Positions 1-5,667 of a stretch of DNA of 6,538 bases are shown here, piece by piece. Each line of letters begins with the position of its first letter. The first letter of the stretch is position 1. The stretch is from HGM04593 sp045613945 (lineage in GTDB: Bacteria > Bacteroidota > Bacteroidia > Bacteroidales > Bacteroidaceae). A model generated the notes under the pieces. The model was not told where the DNA came from. It worked only from the letters and a program-made list of their open reading frames with translations, and searched no databases. Both the position numbers and the translations under genes were made by a program. The DNA lies in contig JAZLBZ010000013.1 in assembly GCA_045613945.1 (NCBI GenBank), positions 1-6,538 on the forward strand. Reading direction: 5' to 3'.

Positions 1-258
1 TGCATCGAGGCCTGCAATGGTTAGTCCCGATTTGCCTGCACCACCGTATCGGATTGCTTCGGAACAACAGCGTCCGGGTGATGTCTCGTCCCCGCACCTG
101 GTGCAGGGATTAAGCTAATCTACTATACTTCGATTAAGCAGCAAGAGCGTAGTTATTGTTGCCAGATAAATTTTTGCCTGCTCAGATTATAGTGCGAACC
201 GGCAATGCACTGCGTGCTTACATACCTTTTCTACCCGCTGTCAAATCCAGATAGCCCC
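1..258 (-). ncRNA. ssrA: tmRNA (transfer-messenger RNA), 3' end missing
   Basis: This RNA rescues ribosomes stalled on broken mRNAs: it acts as an alanine tRNA, then as a short mRNA that adds a degradation tag. Read on the minus strand from 258, it begins GGGGCTATCTGGATTTGACA and continues with GCGGG, the hallmark tmRNA 5' end (acceptor-stem half plus D-loop-like segment). A tag reading frame lies at 163-134. Just after it comes a strong stem at 90-108 (CCCTGCA / TGCGGGG, with one G-U pair), fitting the pseudoknot region that follows the tag. The family is usually around 350-400 nt, so roughly the last third, with the T-arm, the acceptor 3' half and the CCA end, lies beyond position 1. It is transcribed divergently from mntP. 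The 5' end at 258 is set by homology and assumes RNase P trimming. Identification is very secure. Confidence 0.96.
134..163 (-). other. tmRNA tag-peptide reading frame (GNNNYALAA)
   Basis: Codons read on the minus strand from 163 are GGC AAC AAT AAC TAC GCT CTT GCT GCT and then TAA, giving GNNNYALAA. The YALAA end is the conserved protease-recognition tail (ClpXP and related proteases). The resume codon is taken as GGC because known tags in this order are nine residues long and begin with Gly. A second in-frame TAA follows eight codons downstream. The Asn at tag position 2 replaces the Glu usual in this order. Confidence is high for the frame and stop, lower for the exact resume codon. Confidence 0.9.
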
Positions 259-274
259 GGTTGTAATTCATTTG

Positions 275-305
275 CAAAGTTATGGGCATTTTTTTGTTTT
301 TGCAA
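275..305 (-). promoter_or_regulatory. Bacteroidetes-type promoter of ssrA
   Basis: On the minus strand the -7 element TAACTTTG (282-275) matches the Bacteroidetes consensus TAnnTTTG exactly. A TTG at 305-303 sits 20 bases upstream, where the -33 element belongs. Transcription would start roughly 5-8 bases past the -7 box. That leaves a leader of about 10 bases before the mature tmRNA 5' end at 258, which RNase P would remove. Confidence 0.75.
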
Positions 306-328
306 CTGCTTTAATTCTTTTTATTGTT

Positions 329-363
329 TTTGCCTTATTAATAGTGCAAAAAATGTATTTTTG
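329..363 (+). promoter_or_regulatory. candidate promoter of mntP-ccsA
   Basis: TATTTTTG at 356-363 matches the Bacteroidetes -7 consensus TAnnTTTG. A TTTG at 329-332 could be the -33 element, but the 23-base spacing is slightly longer than the usual 19-21. Transcription would begin near 368-372, giving a leader of only about 20 bases before the mntP ATG at 389. The surrounding sequence is AT-rich, so a chance match is possible. Confidence 0.45.
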
Positions 364-388
364 TAAAGAATACGATATATTATACACT

Positions 389-964
389 ATGACACACATT
401 GAAGTTTGGCTTATGGCACTGGCTCTTGCTATGGATTGCTTTGCGGTTTCCATTGCAAGCGGTATATTCTTCAAAAAGGTTTATTGGAAGCCTATGCTCA
501 CTATGGCTTTTCTCTTTGGTCTTTTCCAGGCACTGAATCCCTTCCTGGGGTGGTGGGGAACCGACCTGTGCCGCTCGCTCATTGAGAGTGTGGACCACTG
601 GCTGGCTTTCGGAATCCTGGGCTTCATGGGTGTGAGAATGATTATAGAGTCGTTCAAGGAAGAGGAGAAGAAACGTTTCAACCCACGCCGCTACAAGGTT
701 ATATTCACTCTTGCCATTGCTACAAGCATTGATGCCCTGGCGGTTGGCATTTCGTTCTCGTGTATGGGCTACGGGACTGCGGCATCGCTCTGTTATCCGC
801 TGTCGGTGATATTCCTTGTGTCGTTTGTGATGACGCTCGTTGGTCTCGCAATTGGTCTCAAATGCGGCAACGGATTTGCCAAGAGACTGCGTGCCGAGAT
901 GTGGGGTGGAATTATTCTGCTGCTCATTGGCATAAGGGTTCTGATTGAGCATCTCACTGATTGA
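389..964 (+). CDS. mntP: manganese efflux pump MntP
   Basis: This is an inner-membrane exporter that lowers cytoplasmic Mn2+. The 191-residue product matches the family length (188 in E. coli). It has the two-fold repeated architecture of about six membrane helices, each half carrying a signature: AMDCFAVSIASG near residues 14-25 with Asp16, and ATSIDALAVGISF near 111-123 with Asp115. These two aspartates are the ones linked to transport in the family. FQALNPFLGWW (46-56) and the C-terminal GGIILLLIGIRVLIEHL are also typical. A charged cytoplasmic loop (FKEEEKKRFNPRRYK) separates the halves. The ATG at 389 is chosen because the protein then begins like the family. An in-frame TTG at 272 would add 39 unrelated residues and overlap the ssrA promoter. 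The stop lies 3 bases before the next gene, so the two are probably co-transcribed. No Shine-Dalgarno sequence is apparent. Confidence 0.93.
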   Translation: MTHIEVWLMALALAMDCFAVSIASGIFFKKVYWKPMLTMAFLFGLFQALNPFLGWWGTDLCRSLIESVDHWLAFGILGFMGVRMIIESFKEEEKKRFNPRRYKVIFTLAIATSIDALAVGISFSCMGYGTAASLCYPLSVIFLVSFVMTLVGLAIGLKCGNGFAKRLRAEMWGGIILLLIGIRVLIEHLTD

Positions 965-967
965 GAC

Positions 968-2374
968 ATGAATAGGTTCCTTAGAATCATATCTTTTGGC
1001 GGCATCGGGGTGCTTGTGGCAGTGCTGGTTGCTGCAACTATCATTGAGAACATATATGGCACTACGTTTGTAATTGACCGCATTTACCATTCTGTGTGGT
1101 TCATTGCACTGTGGGTAGTGACGGCTGTTGCTGCTATGGTGTATATTATGCGTGCATCGCGGCGTGCAACGCTTGTCTTGCTGCACGCATCGCTTGTGGT
1201 GGTGCTGCTTGGTGCCTTTGCCTCGTTCCTTACCTCAAAGCGCGGCGATATGGCAATTTCAGAAGATGGTGTGCCGGCCTCTATGTTTGAAACGAGTGAC
1301 GGGAGGCTTGAAAGACTGCCGTTCCGCCTGCAATTGGTGAGCGTTGATACCGTATGTTTTGCAACCGGCTACAAGGCGCATATCCTTGCCGATGACAAAA
1401 AGCAATTGACACAGCATACTGTTGCATTGAATGCTCCTGTGAAGTTAGGTGACTACCAGTTATGCATCAAAGGTGTGCACGATGGCAATGTTTTGTTGCT
1501 TGTCTCCTATGACCCGGCAGGGCGCATCATGAGTTACGTGGGATATGCAATGGTATTCATCTCATTCCTTATGCTTTTCTTTGACAGAAAGAGCGGTTTT
1601 CATGCATTGCTGTTGCAAATTAAAGGTGTGGAGCGGAAAGGTGAAAGCGGAAAGGTTCCTGTAAAAAAAGAGAGGGATGCTTGGTCTCTGGGAATTCTTG
1701 CCAGGAGAATGTGGGGGGTGCTGCTGTGTGTGCCCATGCTTTTGTGTGTGCTATGGTGCAAGCGTGGTGTGTTCCCTGCAACCAATGGCACCGAGGCGCT
1801 TATGCTGCTTGCGGTTTTTGTAACGCTGTTTGCTGTTGCTCTGCGGCGCACGAGGCACTTGGCGCTATTGAAGAGAGTTCTCCCTGTTGTTGCCGTTATT
1901 ATTTTTGCAGTAGCGGCATGGAACTTTGATGTAGATACGGATGTACAGCCAATACTGCGCACGCCTCTGTTGGGCATTCATGTAACTACAATAATCATGG
2001 CCTATGCCCTGCTTGCCTGCACTGCAGTCAATGCAGTGATTGCACTGTGTACAAAGGATGAGAAAAGAAGAGCACTGCAGGCGCTGCTTGGCCGCTTGTT
2101 GCTCTATCCGGCAACCATGCTGCTTGCAGGCGGCATCTTTATTGGTGCTGTGTGGGCAAACCTTTCCTGGGGGCGCTATTGGGGGTGGGACCCCAAAGAG
2201 GTGTGGGCGCTGGTGACGCTGCTTGTCTGCTCAATAGGCTTTCACTCACATTCGCTGCGCTTTATCTCAAGGCCTGTGGCATTCCACATTTTCTGTATTG
2301 CGGCGTTCTTGGCGGTGCTGTTCACCTTCTTTGGCGTCAACTACCTGCTGGGCGGCCTGCACAGTTATGCGTGA
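968..2374 (+). CDS. ccsA: cytochrome c biogenesis protein, compact ResB-CcsA fusion
   Basis: This is probably the heme exporter/synthetase of System II cytochrome c maturation, which moves heme across the inner membrane and attaches it to CXXCH motifs. The 468-residue product has about 11 membrane helices. Residues 1-205 resemble a shortened ResB: three helices, with His73 in LLHASLVVVLLGAF, a short extracytoplasmic segment (about 90-187), then a fourth helix. Residues 245-468 are CcsA/ResC: His338 (GIHVTT), the tryptophan-rich heme-binding motif WGRYWGWDPKEVW (401-413), His426/His428 (FHSHSLRF) and the C-terminal GLHSYA with His465. These fit the two membrane and two periplasmic heme-ligand histidines known in CcsBA proteins, although which of His426/His428 is the ligand is uncertain. 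ResB-CcsA fusions are often much longer, so the ResB part is reduced. The ATG lies 3 bases after the mntP stop. No cytochrome substrate lies in the window. Confidence 0.88.
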   Translation: MNRFLRIISFGGIGVLVAVLVAATIIENIYGTTFVIDRIYHSVWFIALWVVTAVAAMVYIMRASRRATLVLLHASLVVVLLGAFASFLTSKRGDMAISEDGVPASMFETSDGRLERLPFRLQLVSVDTVCFATGYKAHILADDKKQLTQHTVALNAPVKLGDYQLCIKGVHDGNVLLLVSYDPAGRIMSYVGYAMVFISFLMLFFDRKSGFHALLLQIKGVERKGESGKVPVKKERDAWSLGILARRMWGVLLCVPMLLCVLWCKRGVFPATNGTEALMLLAVFVTLFAVALRRTRHLALLKRVLPVVAVIIFAVAAWNFDVDTDVQPILRTPLLGIHVTTIIMAYALLACTAVNAVIALCTKDEKRRALQALLGRLLLYPATMLLAGGIFIGAVWANLSWGRYWGWDPKEVWALVTLLVCSIGFHSHSLRFISRPVAFHIFCIAAFLAVLFTFFGVNYLLGGLHSYA

Positions 2375-2388
2375 GTGGGGCTTGGATT

Positions 2389-2396
2389 TAATTTTG
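2389..2396 (+). promoter_or_regulatory. possible -7 promoter element for the TIR/Sel1 genes
   Basis: TAATTTTG matches the Bacteroidetes -7 consensus TAnnTTTG and lies in the 41-base gap after the ccsA stop. Transcription would start near 2401-2405, giving a leader of about 12-15 bases. No convincing -33 TTTG is seen at the expected distance, so this is a weak call. It would allow the TIR and Sel1 genes to be transcribed separately from mntP-ccsA. Confidence 0.35.
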
Positions 2397-2415
2397 GAAC
2401 TAAAAACGAATTGTT

Positions 2416-3375
2416 ATGAATAACTATTCTGGGGAATTAAAAAAACACGGCTTTGAAGGTAAGATTTTTTTGTGTTATGCATTGGAGGATTTGCCCGAGG
2501 TGCAGCGCATTGTGTATGATCTTGAAAAAGAACTTGGTATATGGATTCCGTTGTCTTCAGATGTATCAAAACATGAAAGTGTTTGCCGTGCTATTGAAAA
2601 TTCAACAGTTTTTATGCTCTTCATTAGTGATGCTTTAAAGAATGCAGACAATTTGAAGGAGTTTATTACAAGGGCCAATAATACAAATAAGAATATTCTG
2701 CCCATTGTAATAAACAAGCGCAGGTTCAGTTCTATACCGTCTGAATTCAAGTTAAGGGTAAAGCCCTATGATTATAACGATAGGGGTGACAGGATGAAAG
2801 TTATCTCTCAATTGAGGGCTGTGCTGGGCATTAATGTTGAGAATGGTGACGAGTTCGGTTCTTTGGTGTATGTAGAGTCGGATATGTATGCCAATGTCTA
2901 TCGTAATGGTGAGAAACTTGAGACTCTACAGCTGGGCAAGGAGTGCAAGATTAGGCTCGGGAAAGGTGTTCACAAACTTGAATTTGTGGCAGTTGGCTGC
3001 AGTGAATTGCGCTCTCGCGTATCCTATGAGGTGAAAAGTGATGATGGGGTGCAGCGTTTGTTTGTGTCGTTGCATGAGGTCTATGTTAGGAACGAGAAGA
3101 AAAAAACTGTCAGGACTGTCAGGGAGGCGGTGTTTAAGTCTTTCCTTATTTTTGCTGCGAACTTGGCAGTGGCGCTGCTGTGTTTCTGGTATTGTTATGC
3201 TAAGGATTATGAGTATCAAGAATTGACGACTACGGTTTTCGGTACATATAATGTTTGGAGAATAAACTGGCTGTGGTACATTTTTGGAATAGCCTTTATT
3301 GTGTTTGTTATAAGAACAGTTGAAAAATTACTGGATTTAAGAGCTGCCTATAAGCGGTACTGCAATATTAAGTAA
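2416..3375 (+). CDS. TIR-domain membrane protein with PEGA-like middle region
   Basis: The product has 319 residues. Residues 15-136 look like a bacterial TIR domain: strand GKIFLCYALED (in place of FISYSxxD), a helix, then GIWIPLSSDVSKHESVCRAIENSTVFMLFIS, and later NILPIVINKR. Glu82 (in LKEF) sits where the NADase glutamate falls in catalytic TIR domains, but the Trp/Cys often just before it is absent, so activity is uncertain. Residues 148-220 resemble a PEGA-like beta domain (VYVESDMYANVYRNGEKLETLQLGK). Two membrane helices follow at about 240-261 and 285-302, then a basic C-terminal tail. The predicted arrangement puts the TIR and middle parts in the cytoplasm, anchored at the C-terminus, with a loop of about 23 residues outside. 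By eye the first 300 bases are AT-richer than the neighbouring genes. It probably forms a unit with the Sel1 gene 20 bases downstream. The family is recognised but the function is unknown; immunity or signalling is inference. Confidence 0.75.
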   Translation: MNNYSGELKKHGFEGKIFLCYALEDLPEVQRIVYDLEKELGIWIPLSSDVSKHESVCRAIENSTVFMLFISDALKNADNLKEFITRANNTNKNILPIVINKRRFSSIPSEFKLRVKPYDYNDRGDRMKVISQLRAVLGINVENGDEFGSLVYVESDMYANVYRNGEKLETLQLGKECKIRLGKGVHKLEFVAVGCSELRSRVSYEVKSDDGVQRLFVSLHEVYVRNEKKKTVRTVREAVFKSFLIFAANLAVALLCFWYCYAKDYEYQELTTTVFGTYNVWRINWLWYIFGIAFIVFVIRTVEKLLDLRAAYKRYCNIK

Positions 3376-3395
3376 TAGAGATTAAAGCGTATACT

Positions 3396-4964
3396 ATGAA
3401 TATCGAAGAACTTAAAAAACGTGCCGAGGCAGGTGATACAGAGGCAATGTGCGACTTGGCATTGGCCTATTTCAATGGTGAAGGGGTGGAGATGAGTGTG
3501 GAGACGACAGTGGAACTGTTGCAGGCTGCTGTGGAGAGGGGGGATGATTATGCTCCGTATCTGCTGGGTCAAATATATATCAATGGGCACGTCGATGACG
3601 AGGAGTGCGGTTACAAGGGTATGCGCTTTCTGGGAATTGCGGCCCGCAGGGGCTTTAAGGCTGCCGGGAATGAGATAGCCGAGCATCGTCTTGGATTTAC
3701 CAAGAGTCTTTTTGAGGCTGTTTTTGCAGGCGTGGACTCTTCGCTATGCCCGCCCGATTTCCTTGATTATGCCCGGGGGTCAGTTGATGCTTTCATAGTG
3801 CACTGCCGGGAGAGGAACGTTGCCAGACCCGAGGAGTTCAACTGGCTGTCGTGGAGCAACCATCGTCCGTGCTTCTTCTTCCTTGAGGGGCGTTGCGGAA
3901 CACCGCCAACTGTGAAGAACCGCAATTTCAGGGGCTATCTGCTTGCCAATATGCTCATTGCCAGCGTTGACGAAGAGCAGTGCGACACTCCTGTTAAGGT
4001 TGCAATCTTGTGCAAGGCTGCCGAACTTGTACGTGGCATTGATGCCGCCTGGGTGGCGTCTGTGCTATCTTTGGCATATTATAAACTGGGCGAGATATGT
4101 ATATCTGCGGGGAATTTTGCTAAGGCGGCTCAATTGTATACTCTTTATGCTACAAACAACTATATCTGCTATCTTTCGCAACTTGATGAGGAAGATGTTG
4201 ACTACGAAAACATCTCACAGGAGGAGTATAATAGGATATATGACGGTGAGGAGGATTATTACAACGCAATGCTGAGGCTGATGTACGCTCTTTTTAAAAT
4301 GGATGATGTACCCGAGGATGCTTTGCAGCCGCTGGAGGTGCTTGAAAAACTGTGCGAGGTGCAGAGGACCCAATTAGAACGTACCGGTGTTGTGGATGAC
4401 TGGCTTACAGAGCAGTTGAATGCTGCTGTGAAAACTAACGGATACTCTACCGGTATTGACAGAGAGGTGAATATTGTTAATCTCTTGCGAGGGGATTTCT
4501 TTGGATATTTCATGGTTCCTTATATGAGGGTGTTCTACGATATGACAGCGGAGTGGAATGGCGAGACACTCAATGGCGAGTGGGACCGTGATCGCTTTGA
4601 ACTTATTGAACTGGTGATGAGGAGTATGCCGTCATATTTTGACGAGGATGAGGACTCACGTGCCTATTGGATGATGGTGCTGCACAAGTTCAGGGCGCAG
4701 TACTATATGCTCACAAACCGTCCTAAATTGGTTGAGAAGGAATTCTTTGAGGCTATGGCGCTTTTTGATGAGGCTGCCGCCGATGAACGCGATGCTGCAG
4801 TGGAGCAGTATGTTGTGTGCCTGCAGTGCCTGTGGAGTTTCTATCGCGTGCAGGGAATGCAGCGCGACAAAAGGGAGGCCATGCTCTTGCGCCTTGACGT
4901 CCTGTTGCCGCATGAGCGTGCCTGGCCGAAGGATTTTGAGAAGGGAATAAGATGTGACAATTAG
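3396..4964 (+). CDS. Sel1-repeat / TPR-like protein of unknown function
   Basis: The product has 522 residues, is acidic and mostly alpha-helical, with no signal peptide or membrane helix, so it is probably cytoplasmic. Sel1-like repeats fill the N-terminus: AEAGDTEAMCDLALAYFNGEG (10-30), AVERGDDYAPYLLGQIYINGH (45-65) and a weaker third, AARRGFKAAGNEIAE (82-96). A TPR-like helical pair follows near 220-252 (SLAYYKLGEICISAGNFAKAAQLY). Residues 100-200, including EEFNWLSWSNHRPCFFFLEGRC, and the C-terminal 250 residues match no family I can name; the latter are rich in Asp and Glu and look like degenerate helical repeats. Such solenoids usually serve as protein-protein scaffolds. The start lies 20 bases after the TIR-gene stop, suggesting co-transcription and a joint role. 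The TAG stop overlaps the stop of the convergent HD gene. Confidence 0.8.
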   Translation: MNIEELKKRAEAGDTEAMCDLALAYFNGEGVEMSVETTVELLQAAVERGDDYAPYLLGQIYINGHVDDEECGYKGMRFLGIAARRGFKAAGNEIAEHRLGFTKSLFEAVFAGVDSSLCPPDFLDYARGSVDAFIVHCRERNVARPEEFNWLSWSNHRPCFFFLEGRCGTPPTVKNRNFRGYLLANMLIASVDEEQCDTPVKVAILCKAAELVRGIDAAWVASVLSLAYYKLGEICISAGNFAKAAQLYTLYATNNYICYLSQLDEEDVDYENISQEEYNRIYDGEEDYYNAMLRLMYALFKMDDVPEDALQPLEVLEKLCEVQRTQLERTGVVDDWLTEQLNAAVKTNGYSTGIDREVNIVNLLRGDFFGYFMVPYMRVFYDMTAEWNGETLNGEWDRDRFELIELVMRSMPSYFDEDEDSRAYWMMVLHKFRAQYYMLTNRPKLVEKEFFEAMALFDEAAADERDAAVEQYVVCLQCLWSFYRVQGMQRDKREAMLLRLDVLLPHERAWPKDFEKGIRCDN

Positions 4965-5605
4965 AGTTGGTCTTTTTCCTCGTCGTATATCTGTTTAAGG
5001 CTTCCGGTTAACTGTGCCTCGTTGTTTATGAGTGCGCGGAAATCCTGCAGTCTTGCGGCATTGTCCGACTCTGGAATCCACAGTCTTAGGTACCCGCCTT
5101 CGCCATATTTTTCCTTGATGTGGGCGATAGCACGTTCAATGTGCTCTGTTGCAGTGAGTGAGGGGTAGTGCGCCAGCCCATACTGTATTGTGCGCTTCAT
5201 TATTGTGCGGGAGTCGATGATGCGGTCGGCCTCGGCAACAATCTTGCCATATATGCTGCGTGGCTGCTTGCTGCCGGATGCACGGTGGTCCTCAACAGCT
5301 TCGGCCATAATCTCAATTTCATCGGCTGTGAACAGTTCCTTCAAGCGCCTGTCGTTTCTTATTATCTGTGCCGATGCGGTGTGGTGCTGTTCCCGCCCTT
5401 CGCACAACCCGGTGTCGTGATATGCTGCTATTGTGTAGACCATAGCGGTGCTGACATCATAGTGTTGCGCTAATTGAAGGCTTTTTATAAGTACGGTGAT
5501 GGCGTGTTTGCGGTTATGAGCCTTGTCAAAGGCGTCGTAACGTGGCAGAATCTCTGTTTCGATATAGTTTATGAGTTCTGAAGTGAGGCTGTTTTTGCTT
5601 GTCAT
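4961..5605 (-). CDS. HD-domain metal-dependent phosphohydrolase
   Basis: The product is a 214-residue soluble protein built around one HD domain. Visible metal-site residues are His34 (in NRKHA), the His63-Asp64 pair (AAYHDTGL), His74/His75 (REQHHTASA), Asp106-His107 (VEDHR) and Asp127 (EADRIID). All the usual HD-superfamily ligands are present, so it should be active, probably on a nucleotide or another phosphate ester; the substrate cannot be read from sequence. The C-terminal third (from about 140) is helical, with a conserved-looking YGLAHYPSL and YLRLWIPESDNAARLQDF. The ATG at 5605 lies 14 bases after the rny hairpin terminator on the same strand, and the only upstream signal is AACAGG touching the start. 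Its TAA stop (4963-4961) overlaps the TAG of the convergent Sel1 gene. It differs in overall build from the HD domain of the adjacent RNase Y. Confidence 0.85.
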   Translation of the reverse strand: MTSKNSLTSELINYIETEILPRYDAFDKAHNRKHAITVLIKSLQLAQHYDVSTAMVYTIAAYHDTGLCEGREQHHTASAQIIRNDRRLKELFTADEIEIMAEAVEDHRASGSKQPRSIYGKIVAEADRIIDSRTIMKRTIQYGLAHYPSLTATEHIERAIAHIKEKYGEGGYLRLWIPESDNAARLQDFRALINNEAQLTGSLKQIYDEEKDQL

Positions 5606-5619
5606 CCTGTTGAAAATAA

Positions 5620-5651
5620 ATCAGGGAGTACGCATTGGCGTACTCCCTGAT
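5620..5651 (-). terminator. perfect 14-bp hairpin with U-rich tail, likely rny terminator
   Basis: On the minus strand ATCAGGGAGTACGC and GCGTACTCCCTGAT form a perfect 14-bp stem around a 4-base loop (CAAT). It is followed by TTATTTTC, a U-rich tail expected of an intrinsic terminator. The hairpin begins 16 bases after the rny stop. On the plus strand the tail is AAGTTGTTG, so termination should act on minus-strand transcripts. The tail runs almost into the start codon of the HD gene, so the hairpin could also control read-through into that gene. Confidence 0.8.
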
Positions 5652-5667
5652 AAGTTGTTGTCTATTC

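Noticed and set aside
271..278. TTTGCAAA palindrome as a possible operator
   Set aside because: It is only 8 bases in an AT-rich promoter region and is explained by overlap with the ssrA -7 element; too short to support an operator call.
272..388. N-terminal extension of mntP from an in-frame TTG
   Set aside because: The 39 extra residues do not fit the MntP family, and the segment overlaps the ssrA promoter; the ATG at 389 gives the usual length.
259..388. Possible manganese riboswitch (yybP-ykoY) upstream of mntP
   Set aside because: The gap is AT-rich, shows no matching conserved core, and the likely transcription start leaves only about 20 bases of leader.
380..1186. 268-residue open frame on the minus strand opposite mntP and ccsA
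   Set aside because: It lies antisense to two well-supported genes, and its product is rich in His, Asn, Cys and Ser with no family resemblance.
1600..1977. 125-residue minus-strand open frame inside ccsA
   Set aside because: It is a shadow of the membrane-helix coding sequence on the opposite strand, with low-complexity Ser/Thr content.
2926..3219. 97-residue minus-strand open frame inside the TIR gene
   Set aside because: It has no start context or family resemblance and is fully inside a supported gene.
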